Shown here: piece after piece, positions 43,745 to 52,860 of the stretch | Layout of the letters: every line of letters starts with the position of its first letter | How positions within the stretch are numbered: position 1 is the first letter of the stretch | Source: Candidatus Microthrix subdominans | GTDB lineage: Bacteria > Actinomycetota > Acidimicrobiia > Acidimicrobiales > Microtrichaceae | Length of the DNA: 64,000 nucleotides | Direction of reading: 5' to 3' | NCBI GenBank assembly: GCA_016719385.1 | Contig: JADJZA010000001.1 | Span: 124,001 to 188,000 of the forward strand | Notes under the pieces: model-generated | What the model was told of the DNA's origin: nothing | Database searches by the model: none | The model's input: the letters and a program-made list of their open reading frames with translations, nothing else | Translations under genes and position numbers: made by a program

Positions 43745-43762
43745 ACGGGTCGCGCGACCCGT
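43745..43762. repeat. second 18-bp perfect palindrome in the same gap
   Basis: ACGGGTCGCGCGACCCGT, 40 bases beyond the EccC-like stop codon when read on the minus strand. Sequence unrelated to the palindrome at 43670. A terminator-like hairpin or a regulator site. Confidence 0.9.
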
Positions 43763-43801
43763 CGACCGACCGGCGCCGCGTAGCTTGATGTCGAGGGTCG
43801 T

Positions 43802-46800
43802 TCAAAGGTCGGGCCAGCCCACCTGAACCGCGCGGGGTGCCTGCCCCCGTTTGAGGAGATAGCCGCGGCCGGCACGCATGGCAAAAGGTCGGTAGCGGGG
43901 CAGATCACCCCCCAACAAGCGACCATCCTCGTCTGGTTCCGGAGCGAGCATCAGGCCTGCACCGTGACCCAGCAACGAGGTCACCACCGGGTTCCAGCGG
44001 TCGAGCGAGGCCGGATCGGCGGCCACTGCCACCAGTGGGGCGTGGCACTGTTCGTTCAGCGTCGCCAACCATCGGTCCAACGACGCCCAGTGGTCGTCGT
44101 CCAGGCGGTGTGCATCGTCGATCGCCATCATGGCTACCGGCTCGGCAGTGCCGAATCCCCCCTCTGCGTCGGGTGGGGCGCCCAAGACCCGATCCCAGGC
44201 GCCGGGTTGACCGATCGATCGACCGGGGCGGATGAGGACGCTGAGGCCCACGGTCCCAGCCGGCCGAAATGCTCTGAGCGCCTCCAGCGCAGTCGACCGT
44301 CCGCTGCGCGGGCGCCCCAGCACCCAGAACGGGCCATGGGGAGGGGTGCCTACCGGCGCGTCGCGTTCCAGGTCGATTCCGAAGCACACGCCGGTTTCGT
44401 GGGGCGCGTGCTCCGCCACCGAACGGTCCCACGACCGCAGCCGGGCCGGGTAGGTCGACAACAGCGGGGCGGCATCGGGATGGTCCCGCCGGACGGGCCG
44501 GGCCGGGCCGGGGTCGATGTCCGGCGCCATCCAGCGGAGCTGAACGAGCGGGCCCTCGGTCGGGTCGGACTCGCCGCCCAACAGGTGGGGCTGTGCGGTC
44601 ACCAACCGGGCCCGACCCGGCGGCTGGCCGGCGGCTGGAGGCCGGTCGAGGCCGAGGTCCGGCTCGGCCTCCGCCCCTGCAAGGGCCAGCACCTCGGTGC
44701 GGGAGCTACGAACCTCGGGGGGGAGGGCTCCGGCCCGATCGGCGCTGATCGCTGCGGTGAGGCCCCGGCCGCGCGCCGTTCGAACCAGCTCGACCAACCG
44801 GGCGAACCAGCTCGACGTACCGGCCTGGTCGGCTCGATCCCAGATGCCCTCCCAACCGTCGATGATCAGCACCCTCGGTGTCATGGCTGGGTCGGTCTCC
44901 AGCCACCACAGCAGCCGAGCCATGCGTTCGTCGTCGCGTACGGGCACGATCGCACCCAGCGAGACCTGCGGATCCGTCCCAACCGTCGCACCGTCGAGCC
45001 GGGCGAGCGACCCACCCCCGTCGAGGCCGGTGACGGCGGCCCCGTTGCGCGCCGCCGTCATTGCCAGGGCCCGCAGGGCGGAGGTGCGCCCGGAGCCGCC
45101 ACCGCCGAGCACCACCAGCACCCCGCCGGTCGGGTCGATGGTCCACAGGCCTCGTTGTCGGCGTCGTGGTAGGTCGGCGACCGCCATGGGCCAGCTTGGC
45201 GTCGTGGCGGTCGTCGGACGGGGTGGGTCCCGGCGGGTGATGGCCTCGGCGTGAACATCGGGTCGCCGGTCGACCAGCGCAGCCCAGGCAGCCCGGTCGA
45301 GAAGGGGCGGCAACGGCTCCAGCCACAGCCGCCGAGCGGCGCCGTCATGACCGGCGGCCCTGCGGGTGGAGGCGACCACGGCCTCGGCCTCGGTCCGGCC
45401 CCCCGCTGAGGGTGCAACCGTCGGACCGGGCGACGGGCGGTCCAGGGTGAGCGGTTCCACGGTTATCGGCGGCCGCTCACCCACGGTCGTTCCGGTGAAC
45501 GCCACCTGCACAACCGTGGGCGTCGCTGCTCCCACCCGCATCAGCACCCGACCGGGGATGCCCACCGCCAGCCGGGCCGCTGCAGGGTTATCGAGCACAT
45601 CGATCGACTCCTCAGCGTCGGCCATGCGGGCGACGAGCCGGAGGTTGGTGTTGGCTCGGATGGCGTCCGAGATGACACCGCGAGGACGCTGGGTGGCCAG
45701 GACCAGATGGATCCCCAGGCTGCGACCACGCTGGGCCAGGTCGACCAGGGCGTCGAGCACCGTCGGTGCGCGCCGGGCCAACGCGGCGAACTCGTCAATC
45801 ACCACCACGATCGCCGGCGGCGCTCCGACCGGGTCGTGACGTTCCATCGCTGCCAGGTTCTCCACCCCGGCCCCGTCCAGCAGCCGCAGGCGCCGGTCGA
45901 CCTCGGCCTCGAGGCCCAGCCGAAGCCGCTGGGCCTCGTCGACGTCGAGGTCGGTGATCATGCCCGCCACGTGTGGCAGACGTGCGAGCGGGCCCATGCC
46001 CGTGCCGCCCTTGAAGTCGACAAGCACGAAGTTGAGCCGCTGCGGTGAATGTGCCATGGCCAGCCCGGCGACCAGGGTGCGTAACAGTTCGCTCTTGCCC
46101 GCACCGGTGGTGCCTGCCACCAGCGCGTGGGGACCGTCACGGCGCAGGTCCACGCGGGTTGGGCCGTCGGGACCCACCCCGATGATGGCGTCGAGCCCGC
46201 CCGGCTCGGGGATGCGTCCCGGTATCGAGGCGAGGGAGACGGCGGCGGGAAGCCCGGCACCCGTGCCGGTGCGATCACCGTCCCGGCGAGGCGCCAGGTG
46301 ACGGGTCAGCCGGTCGAGGACGCGGTGGTCGAGGTGTTCCCAGCGCACCTGCTGGGGAACTTCTCCCGGTGCCGCTACGACGGTGGCCCGGCCGGGCCGG
46401 GAGGTGGTCACCGTTGCGCCGCAGCCCAGGGGGGTTCTTGACGGACGCCGACCCAACCACATCACGTGGATGCCCACGTCACCGAACCGGCACAGGGCGG
46501 CGAGGCGACGCAGTTCGAGTTGGGAACCGAGCTCGCCATCGAGCACGACGACGATCGGCACCTCCGCCTGACGCCGCTCACCATCGGTCTCGTCGCAACG
46601 TCGGCGACGGGCCGCACCCAGCGCGGCGAGCGATGCGGTCAATTGGTCGTGGTTGCGGGCGCCCGCCGTGCTGGGGCCGTCGAGCAGCTCGGCCGCCGAG
46701 CGGAGGTGGGGCAAGGCAGCCGCCCATCGCCACCCGGGTGCGTGACCCTCGGTGACGGCGACGGCCAACGCCACGTCCTCCGGACCGACCGCAGCGACGA

Positions 46801-48064
46801 GCTGCGCTACCAGCGATGCGGCCAAGAGGTGGGCATCGGGGCCGTGGATCCCGAGCGAGCCAACCTCGGCCAAATTCAATGCCGAGACAAGATCGTGACG
46901 CCAGCGCACCCGTTCGACGGCATTGGAGGCCTCGGCCAGCAGATCGGCAGGGCCGACCGACGCCAGTTCGCCGGTGACTGCGGCCCGCCCCTGAACGAGA
47001 CCCAGCCGCAGGCGCAGGGCATCGGAGTGTTCGCGCCGACGTTCCCACAACCGCGCCGAGCCCGACTGTGCGGCGAGCGCCCAGTCGGAGAGAGGTGGGA
47101 AGGCATGGGCCTCCCGGCGGCGTTCCATCTCGAGCGCCGCTGCGAGGGCACGACATCGATGGGTCAGGTCCGTCCGCCACGCGGCCCGAGCCTTTCGGTC
47201 AGTCCGGCGAGCCGACCAGGCGTACTCGGTCGCCCCGGAGGCCAGCAGCAGCGGGGTGAAGAACCAGATCATGTTGCCGGCCATGCCACCGCCGAATCCG
47301 CCCCCGCTCATCATCACGATCGCAAATGCCGCGGTCAGACCGATCGACAGCCACGGCACGGTGCCCACGCCCGTGCGACGAGGGGGTTCGGCGATGTCGA
47401 GGCTGGGTGGGTTGGGGCACCACGGTGCCCGCGGCGGCCGCTGGTGGGAGCCGGGAGCATCGGCCGTCGGTCGGGTGGGCGCCACGATGACCAGCTCGCT
47501 GTCGCCCAGCCGGATCGGGTTTCCCGGTTCCACCGGCATCGAGGTGCGCAGTCGTCGACCGTCGAGGCCGATGACGCTTTCGCCGAGCGGCTCGATCTCG
47601 ACGAGGGCCCGACGGCGGGTGAGGCGGAGGTGGCGTCGTGACACCGCCGGGTCGGCCAGCACCAGGTCGCAGCCCGGTGCTCGGCCCACCACAAGGGACT
47701 CGCCGAGCGGCACCCGGTGGCCTCGGTCGGGACCTCGCCGGACCGCCACCATCGTCGGTGCGACCGTCCCCTGGGACGGCTCGGTTGCGCAGTAGATCCT
47801 GACGACCTGGCCGCGTCGCGGTCCACCATGGGGCAGGGCCGCCTCGGGGTCGATCACCCCGATGGCCGGATCGACCCCGACGAGCGAGCATTCGGTGCCG
47901 AGTGACGCGTCGATGTGATCGGCGTGATCGGACTGGCCTACGTGGCTGGCGAGCGCCCGGATGACTTCGGCCGCGGTGGCGCCGGGCGAGTAGCCGACCC
48001 GCAGCGGTTCGGGTTCGGCATCGTCCCCCCGGTGCAGCCACAGCTCGATCCACTCGCGGTTCAT
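43802..48064 (-). CDS. FtsK/SpoIIIE-type ATPase with FHA domain (EccC/EssC-like)
   Basis: A 1420-residue membrane ATPase. Counting from the alternative upstream ATG at 48085 (1427 aa): residues 1-100 form a small domain of unclear fold; 115-200 an FHA domain (VVGRAPGCDLVL, SRRHLRLTRR); 240-290 two membrane helices; then three FtsK-like ATPase modules. Module 1 has intact Walker A GTTGAGKS (658-665) and Walker B AIVVVIDEFAA (758-768). Module 2 has GGGGSGRTS (994-1002) and VLIIDGWEG; module 3 has GRPRSGRST (1257-1265) and MMAIDDAH. Both later modules have Arg for the Walker A Lys. FHA, two helices and three ATPases is the layout of EssC/EccC, the motor of type VII secretion. ATG 48064 is chosen for its GAGGG site. 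No WXG100, EccB, EccD or mycosin gene is in view. Confidence 0.88.
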   Translation of the reverse strand: MNREWIELWLHRGDDAEPEPLRVGYSPGATAAEVIRALASHVGQSDHADHIDASLGTECSLVGVDPAIGVIDPEAALPHGGPRRGQVVRIYCATEPSQGTVAPTMVAVRRGPDRGHRVPLGESLVVGRAPGCDLVLADPAVSRRHLRLTRRRALVEIEPLGESVIGLDGRRLRTSMPVEPGNPIRLGDSELVIVAPTRPTADAPGSHQRPPRAPWCPNPPSLDIAEPPRRTGVGTVPWLSIGLTAAFAIVMMSGGGFGGGMAGNMIWFFTPLLLASGATEYAWSARRTDRKARAAWRTDLTHRCRALAAALEMERRREAHAFPPLSDWALAAQSGSARLWERRREHSDALRLRLGLVQGRAAVTGELASVGPADLLAEASNAVERVRWRHDLVSALNLAEVGSLGIHGPDAHLLAASLVAQLVAAVGPEDVALAVAVTEGHAPGWRWAAALPHLRSAAELLDGPSTAGARNHDQLTASLAALGAARRRRCDETDGERRQAEVPIVVVLDGELGSQLELRRLAALCRFGDVGIHVMWLGRRPSRTPLGCGATVTTSRPGRATVVAAPGEVPQQVRWEHLDHRVLDRLTRHLAPRRDGDRTGTGAGLPAAVSLASIPGRIPEPGGLDAIIGVGPDGPTRVDLRRDGPHALVAGTTGAGKSELLRTLVAGLAMAHSPQRLNFVLVDFKGGTGMGPLARLPHVAGMITDLDVDEAQRLRLGLEAEVDRRLRLLDGAGVENLAAMERHDPVGAPPAIVVVIDEFAALARRAPTVLDALVDLAQRGRSLGIHLVLATQRPRGVISDAIRANTNLRLVARMADAEESIDVLDNPAAARLAVGIPGRVLMRVGAATPTVVQVAFTGTTVGERPPITVEPLTLDRPSPGPTVAPSAGGRTEAEAVVASTRRAAGHDGAARRLWLEPLPPLLDRAAWAALVDRRPDVHAEAITRRDPPRPTTATTPSWPMAVADLPRRRQRGLWTIDPTGGVLVVLGGGGSGRTSALRALAMTAARNGAAVTGLDGGGSLARLDGATVGTDPQVSLGAIVPVRDDERMARLLWWLETDPAMTPRVLIIDGWEGIWDRADQAGTSSWFARLVELVRTARGRGLTAAISADRAGALPPEVRSSRTEVLALAGAEAEPDLGLDRPPAAGQPPGRARLVTAQPHLLGGESDPTEGPLVQLRWMAPDIDPGPARPVRRDHPDAAPLLSTYPARLRSWDRSVAEHAPHETGVCFGIDLERDAPVGTPPHGPFWVLGRPRSGRSTALEALRAFRPAGTVGLSVLIRPGRSIGQPGAWDRVLGAPPDAEGGFGTAEPVAMMAIDDAHRLDDDHWASLDRWLATLNEQCHAPLVAVAADPASLDRWNPVVTSLLGHGAGLMLAPEPDEDGRLLGGDLPRYRPFAMRAGRGYLLKRGQAPRAVQVGWPDL

Positions 48065-48314
48065 CACCCGCACCCTCGCCCTCATCGGCGTTGTCGACGC
48101 AATGCAATCTCAGCGTGGCTGCGTCAGCGGGCGGATGCACTGGGTGTCGCGACCCGGGGTGAGTGATTGGCAGCATGGGTTGGTGAGCGAACCGATGCAT
48201 GCCAACGAAGTCGACACCTTCGGCTACTGCCCCGGTTGGCATCAACGCCGCTCGTCGCCTGGTCGGGTCGGCACCAGTTGGAGCCGAGCACCGATGTCCG
48301 CTTGAGGCCGGACC

Positions 48315-49853
48315 TCAGCCCAGTTCGCGGACCGTCTGGATCGTGTCGGCCTGGTCCGGTGTCTTGTCCGGGCGGTAGCGAACCACGCGGGCGAAACGCA
48401 GCGCCACCCCGCCGTCGTAGCGGGTGGACCGCTGCACCCCATCGACGGCGATCTCGATGACCAGGCTGGGCGGCACGGTGACGACGTGACCGTCGGTCGG
48501 GTTGCCCGCCGAGCGGGCCAGGGAGCTGAGCGTGTCGGTCTGCCAGGTGAGCAGCGCGTCGGTGAGCCCCTTGAACGTCTTGCCCACCATGACGAACCCT
48601 CCGGCGGGGTTGCGTGCGCCCAGGTGCAGGTTGGAAAGCCAGCCGCGGCGGCGACCGTGACCCCACTCGGCGGCCAACACCACCAGGTCCAGCGTGTGCA
48701 CCGGCTTCACCTTGCGCCAGGCACTGCCGCGCCGCCCGGCCGCATACGCGCTGGTGGGGTCCTTGACGACGATACCCTCCTGGCCGGCGGCCAGGGCGCC
48801 CTCGTTGACGTCGGCGATCTCGTGAGCACTGGTCGCCTGTGCACCCTCGACCACCCAGCCGGCGGCACTGCGCCGCAGCGCGTCGAGGCGCTGGGTGAGC
48901 GGTGCGTCGATCAGGTCGACCCCGTCGACGTGGAGCGCGTCGAAGAAGTACGGCCGCACCGTCTCGGGTCGGGCCTGGTCGGCCGACACCCTCCCGGCGG
49001 TGTCCTGGAAGGCGACGGGCCGATTGTCGAGGTCGGTCACCAGCGCCTCGCCGTCGAGCACCAGCGCACCGCCGGGCATGTCGGCCACGGCATCGACCAC
49101 GTCGCCGAGGCGATCGGTGATGTCGTTGAGGTTGCGGGTGAACACCCTGATCGCATCGGGCCCGCCAGTTGGCGATGCGCCTCGGTGAACCTGGATGCGG
49201 ATGCCGTCAAGCTTGTGTTGCACCACTGCCAGACCGTCAACAGCCGCGTCCTCCCAGGCGGTGGCGGCGTCGGCGGACGACGAGGCCAGCATGGGCTGGA
49301 CGGCCCGGCCCACCCGCAGCGACACCTCGCCCAGCGCTGCGGCGCCGCCAGTGAGGGCGAGCGCCACCGTGTCGTCCAGGCGGCCGCCCAGCATGGTGGC
49401 CCGGCGGAGCTGGGTGGCCGGGACGCCGGCGGCCTTGGCGGCGGCCTCAACCATCACCCCCGCCGAGGCGCCCTGGCGCAGTTCGCCTCCGAGCAACAGG
49501 GTGAGAAATCGGGCTTCGTCAGCGGTGGCCCGGCCGTATACGGCCTCGAGCAGTGCCACCCGGGCGGCACCGGAACCGGGTCCGGTCTGCGCTGCAACAG
49601 CGCTCAGCGCGACGTCCACGTCGGCGATCAACAGCGTCGGTTCGACCGCGACGGGGTGGTCGAGCGAGGCGATGGTGCGCCAGCCAACCCCGATGCGACC
49701 CTGACGTGGCTCGCCGGTGAGAAACCCGACCGCCGGAACCACCTCGTCGGGCGCCAGCGCAGCGAGCAGGCCGGCCAACAGGTCTCGCTTGGCGGATCGT
49801 CCGGACTCGGATGCCACCAGGGCAGAGGTAGCGACGACATCGGCAAAGCGCAT
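48315..49853 (-). CDS. ligB: ATP-dependent DNA ligase (LigB-like)
   Basis: A 512-residue ligase that joins nicked DNA with ATP. The adenylated lysine is Lys214 in VVQHKLDGIRIQVHR (motif I K-x-D-G). Other motifs are FTRNLNDIT (III), LVLDGEALV (IIIa), EGIVVKDPTSAYAAGRRGSA (IV) and WRKVKPVHTLDLVVLAAEWG (V); the OB fold follows with LHLGARNPAGGFVMVGKTFKG. The N-terminal domain is the alpha-helical DNA-binding domain of the LigB/LigI type. Length matches mycobacterial LigB. It lies alone on the minus strand, downstream of nothing obvious. Confidence 0.94.
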   Translation of the reverse strand: MRFADVVATSALVASESGRSAKRDLLAGLLAALAPDEVVPAVGFLTGEPRQGRIGVGWRTIASLDHPVAVEPTLLIADVDVALSAVAAQTGPGSGAARVALLEAVYGRATADEARFLTLLLGGELRQGASAGVMVEAAAKAAGVPATQLRRATMLGGRLDDTVALALTGGAAALGEVSLRVGRAVQPMLASSSADAATAWEDAAVDGLAVVQHKLDGIRIQVHRGASPTGGPDAIRVFTRNLNDITDRLGDVVDAVADMPGGALVLDGEALVTDLDNRPVAFQDTAGRVSADQARPETVRPYFFDALHVDGVDLIDAPLTQRLDALRRSAAGWVVEGAQATSAHEIADVNEGALAAGQEGIVVKDPTSAYAAGRRGSAWRKVKPVHTLDLVVLAAEWGHGRRRGWLSNLHLGARNPAGGFVMVGKTFKGLTDALLTWQTDTLSSLARSAGNPTDGHVVTVPPSLVIEIAVDGVQRSTRYDGGVALRFARVVRYRPDKTPDQADTIQTVRELG

Positions 49854-49946
49854 CCCGGCAGTTTGTCAGCGCACGACGGCGCCGCCGAACGACCCGGCTG
49901 GTGGCGCGGGCCTATGGTTCAGAGACGTGCCTCTCGACACATCCGG

Positions 49947-50279
49947 ATGGGGATTCCTGTGATCTACGACGACGGCCGCATCGCCTGCGACGAGCACTGC
50001 GTGCACATCCGCTGGTACTACCTCTGGGGCCACAAGCGAATCCCGTACTCCTCGCTGTCGGCGGTCACCCGGCGTCGAATGACCCGGCTTCGCGGTCGAT
50101 GGCGCATCTGGGGCTCGGGCGACTTCCGCCACTTCTACAATCTCGACGGAACCCGTCCGCGGAAGACCTGGGCACTCGACCTGGAAGTTGGTAAGTGGCC
50201 TATCCCGGTCATCACGCCCGATGATCCCGATCGGGTCGAGCAAATCCTCCGAGTCCGCATGCCCTCAGCAACGAGGTGA
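49947..50279 (+). CDS. small conserved hypothetical protein (110 aa)
   Basis: A small basic, Trp/Arg-rich soluble protein: VIYDDGRIACDEHCVHIRWY, YLWGHKRIPYSSLSAVTRRR, then WGSGDFRHFYNLDGTRPRKT and a C-terminal DPDRVEQILR. Similar short proteins with Y-D-D-G-R-I-A-C and K-R-I-P-Y occur in actinobacteria; the fold resembles a PH-like beta-barrel, function unknown. An in-frame GTG at 49959 (giving V-I-Y-D-D-G as the start) is an equally good start. Divergent from the ligase gene, convergent with the hemerythrin-like gene. Confidence 0.75.
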   Translation: MGIPVIYDDGRIACDEHCVHIRWYYLWGHKRIPYSSLSAVTRRRMTRLRGRWRIWGSGDFRHFYNLDGTRPRKTWALDLEVGKWPIPVITPDDPDRVEQILRVRMPSATR

Positions 50280-50293
50280 AGCCTCTCCGGGTG

Positions 50294-50836
50294 TCAGCCC
50301 GGAATGCTGTCGCGAATTCTGTCGATGATGCCGGCAACCAGCCCGGTCACCAGGTTGGCGGGCGGGGCGTCTGGCGAGGCCGGGTGGGGTCGGGTCGGCG
50401 CAGTTGACCGAGCCTCGTCAAGCGCGGCTCCAAGGTCGGACATGTCGTTGCGACCGAAGGTCTCGCGCATCATGGGAAAGAGGTCGTTCTCCTCTTCCTC
50501 GACGTGGTGGCGCACGTTTTCCATCAATACGGTCACCTTTGGATGGAACCGCTCGTCGGTGGGGTCCAACGTCTCGAGTTCCGCGAGGGTGATCTTGACC
50601 AGGTGGTGCTCTTCGAGGCCTTCCAAGGTCTGATCATGTGCCTCGTCGGAGAGCACCCGGGAGATCGGGTAGAACACCTGCTCCTCGATGGCAGCGTGGG
50701 TCGACAACTCCTCGATGATCTGATCGACCAGCTTCCGCCGGGTCTTGATCGCCCGGTCCGTCGTGTCCTCGTATTTCTTGAACAGCTTCTCGACCTTTTC
50801 GTGGTCGTCCTTCAGTTGGGTGATGGCATCGGTCAT
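50294..50836 (-). CDS. hemerythrin HHE domain protein
   Basis: A 180-residue four-helix-bundle protein that should bind a di-iron centre: His in LKDDHEKVEKLFKKYED, the HAAIEEQVFYP motif, EEHHLVKITLAELE, and HHVEEEENDLFPMMRE provide the His and Glu ligands. HHE proteins sense or handle oxygen, NO or iron. The ATG at 50836 has AGGAG nine bases upstream. A Pro/Ala-rich tail ends the protein. Convergent with the small conserved gene. Confidence 0.92.
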   Translation of the reverse strand: MTDAITQLKDDHEKVEKLFKKYEDTTDRAIKTRRKLVDQIIEELSTHAAIEEQVFYPISRVLSDEAHDQTLEGLEEHHLVKITLAELETLDPTDERFHPKVTVLMENVRHHVEEEENDLFPMMRETFGRNDMSDLGAALDEARSTAPTRPHPASPDAPPANLVTGLVAGIIDRIRDSIPG

Positions 50837-50991
50837 GGGCTCACGCTCCTGTGATCGCTCTGGTAGCGCCGTGGTGTACCCGACCACTTTGTTGACCAAT
50901 CCTTTTGGGTGGCATCCAGCCGGGAGAATGACGCTTCGGCAACAGATACTCCGATCAGCAGGTGGCCAGCCAGCACGACCGTGCGCCAGGA

Positions 50992-51066
50992 CATCTCCTG
51001 GAGGGTGAGGGTGTTGCCGTCCGGGTCGGCGACCGGCACGGGAATCAACTCGACTTTCATGTCCAT
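50992..51066 (-). pseudogene. glyoxalase/VOC-family remnant with internal deletion
   Basis: Reading from ATG 51066, 25 codons join the typical VOC N-terminus (MKVELIPVPV) directly to the typical VOC C-terminal motif (ADPDGNTLTLQEM); the roughly 90 residues that should lie between are missing. The frame then runs on without homology into the hemerythrin-like gene. The surrounding 325 bases (50837-51161) hold no other gene, only this remnant and the promoter of the second nuo cluster. Confidence 0.55.
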
Positions 51067-51123
51067 GAGCGTGCATTCCGTCGGACGAAGCAAGCGTGTT
51101 GGGCGGTACCGGCCGTCGCTCCT

Positions 51124-51153
51124 TTGGTGCCACTCTCGGGCCGCAAGTAGATT
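51124..51153 (+). promoter_or_regulatory. candidate promoter of the second nuo cluster, likely leaderless
   Basis: TTGGTG (51124-51129) and TAGATT (51148-51153) are 18 bases apart. The GTG start of nuoA-2 begins nine bases after the -10 element, about where transcription should begin, and no Shine-Dalgarno sequence precedes it. A leaderless transcript, common in actinobacteria, fits. Confidence 0.5.
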
Positions 51154-51161
51154 GCATCATC

Positions 51162-51539
51162 GTGCTGGCCGCCGAATCGGAATTTCTTCGCTCATACCTG
51201 ACTGCGGCGCTCATGGGCGCCGCCGGATTTGGCCTGGTTGCCCTGTTGTTGGGCATCAGCAGGCTGATTCGACCCGCCCGTGATGTGGGGGACAAGTACG
51301 TCACCTACGAGTCGGGCGTCAACCCGGTGGGCTGGGCCTGGTCGCAGAGCCAGATCCGCTACTACCTCTTTGCCCTCATGTTCGTGATCTTCGACGTCGA
51401 GGCCGTGTTCATTTTTCCCTGGGCCACCCGCCTGGAGGTGTACGGCGTCTTCGGCCTGATCGAGATGGGCGTGTTCGTCGGCGTGTTGTTGCTGGGCCTC
51501 CTGTATGCCTGGCGAAAGGGAGTGCTGAGATGGGTCTAG
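51162..51539 (+). CDS. nuoA: NADH-quinone oxidoreductase-type subunit A (Nuo-2)
   Basis: Three-helix complex I subunit, 125 aa. The loop after helix 1 has [13 protein letters not shown], where the usual E-C-G cysteine is replaced by Ser (Y-E-S-G), and helix 2 reads [20 protein letters not shown]. The GTG at 51162 is used; it has no ribosome binding site. First gene of the second cluster; divergent in sequence from NuoA-1 (163 aa), so not a recent duplication. Confidence 0.93.
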   Translation: MLAAESEFLRSYLTAALMGAAGFGLVALLLGISRLIRPARDVGDKYVTYESGVNPVGWAWSQSQIRYYLFALMFVIFDVEAVFIFPWATRLEVYGVFGLIEMGVFVGVLLLGLLYAWRKGVLRWV

Positions 51540-52048
51540 GCCTGGTGGAGGGCGGCAAGATTCCCAAGCCGCTGTCCAAACTGTTCAACATGTCCCGCAA
51601 ATACTCGCTGTGGATGTACCAGTGGGGCTTGGCGTGCTGCGCCATCGAAATGGCTGCCGGCATGGGCGCGCCCCGCTACGACATCATGCGCCTCGGCGTC
51701 ATTCCGCTACCGGCCAGCCCCCGTCAGGCGGATCTGCTGTGCGTTTCGGGCACCCTGACCGACAAGATGTCGCCGGTGGTCAAGCGCCTGTACGACCAGA
51801 TGCCCGAGCCGAAGTACGTGATCTCGATGGGCAGCTGCGCCAACACCGGTGGCCCTTACTGGGACAGCTACTCGGTGACCAAGGGCGTCGACCAGATCAT
51901 TCCGGTCGACGTCTACGTCCCCGGTTGCCCGCCCCGGCCCGAGGCGTTGCTGGAAGGCGTCGTGTTGTTGCAGCAGCGCATCCAGAACGAGGACATGGGC
52001 GCCCGCTGGCGCGGCGACGCGATCACGGTCGGGGGTGAGGACCTGTGA
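51530..52048 (+). CDS. nuoB: complex I-type subunit B (Nuo-2)
   Basis: N2-cluster subunit, 172 aa. All ligands are present: [21 protein letters not shown] and VPGCPPRPE. It overlaps nuoA-2 by ten bases. The N-terminus ([20 protein letters not shown]) differs strongly from NuoB-1. Confidence 0.96.
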   Translation: MGLGLVEGGKIPKPLSKLFNMSRKYSLWMYQWGLACCAIEMAAGMGAPRYDIMRLGVIPLPASPRQADLLCVSGTLTDKMSPVVKRLYDQMPEPKYVISMGSCANTGGPYWDSYSVTKGVDQIIPVDVYVPGCPPRPEALLEGVVLLQQRIQNEDMGARWRGDAITVGGEDL

Positions 52049-52860
52049 GCACCGATGCTCCGGCGACCACCGACGAAGCCTCCGACGACGAGGCAACCGA
52101 GGAGCGCGACGAGGCTCGCGAGGCGCTGGTCGCCTCCCTCCGTCACCACTTGGGCGACGCCGTCGTCGGCTCAGAGGTGCTGCCGGGCCTGGACACCCAC
52201 GTCCGCCTGACCACCGAGTCGTGGGGCGAAGCGGCCCAGGTGGTTCGCTACGACCTCGGCTTCCGCTACTTCTGCTTCCTGTCGGTGCTCGACTGGCTGC
52301 CGTCGCCCTACGGGCGCTACCTCGAGACCGGATCGGAGACGCTCGAGCGGGTGTCGGCCGCCGCCGACCAGGCCGAGATCACCCCCGGCATCTGCGGCGC
52401 CGACCGTCGCTTCCAGGTGTTTGCCCGGGTGCGCAACCTGTCCACCAACGAGATGCTGTGCCTACGGGCCGACACGAGCAGCGACGAGGACCCGACGGTC
52501 CCTACCTGGGTCAACACCTACGCCGGTGCCGAGTGGCACGAGCGTGAGGCATGGGAGATGTTCGGGGTCACCTTCGATGGCCACCCCGGCCTCCGCAACC
52601 TCTACCTGCCCGGCGACTTCGAGGGCTACCCGCTGCGCAAGGACTTCCCGCTGCTGGCCCGCCTGGTGAAGCCGTGGCCCGGTATCGTCGATGTGGAGCC
52701 GATGCCCGAGCCGGAGGTTGCCGAACCGGCGAACCCCGCACTCGAAGCCCCGGTCGCCGAAGTCTCGGCCCCCGATGCCCCGGTGATTGATGTGTCTGAC
52801 CCCGAGGCTTCAGCCGCCGATACATCGGTACCCGAGGCCCCGCCGGAGGGAGCGTCATGA
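52045..52860 (+). CDS. nuoC: complex I-type subunit C (Nuo-2) with low-complexity tail
   Basis: Peripheral subunit, 271 aa. The core contains [20 protein letters not shown] and [20 protein letters not shown]. The last 50 residues are a Pro/Ala/Asp/Glu-rich tail with repeated D-P-E-A or P-E-A units, absent from NuoC-1 and probably disordered. Start GTG overlaps the nuoB-2 stop (GTGA). Confidence 0.95.
   Translation: MSTDAPATTDEASDDEATEERDEAREALVASLRHHLGDAVVGSEVLPGLDTHVRLTTESWGEAAQVVRYDLGFRYFCFLSVLDWLPSPYGRYLETGSETLERVSAAADQAEITPGICGADRRFQVFARVRNLSTNEMLCLRADTSSDEDPTVPTWVNTYAGAEWHEREAWEMFGVTFDGHPGLRNLYLPGDFEGYPLRKDFPLLARLVKPWPGIVDVEPMPEPEVAEPANPALEAPVAEVSAPDAPVIDVSDPEASAADTSVPEAPPEGAS

Noticed and set aside
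48065..48314. Possible WXG100 substrate gene beside the EccC-like gene
   Set aside because: No open frame with a W-x-G motif and helical hairpin was found in the 250-base gap or in the rest of the window.
48486..49946. Plus-strand open frame across the ligase gene
   Set aside because: Only the last 110 codons (from about 49947) look like protein; the rest is antisense to the ligase.
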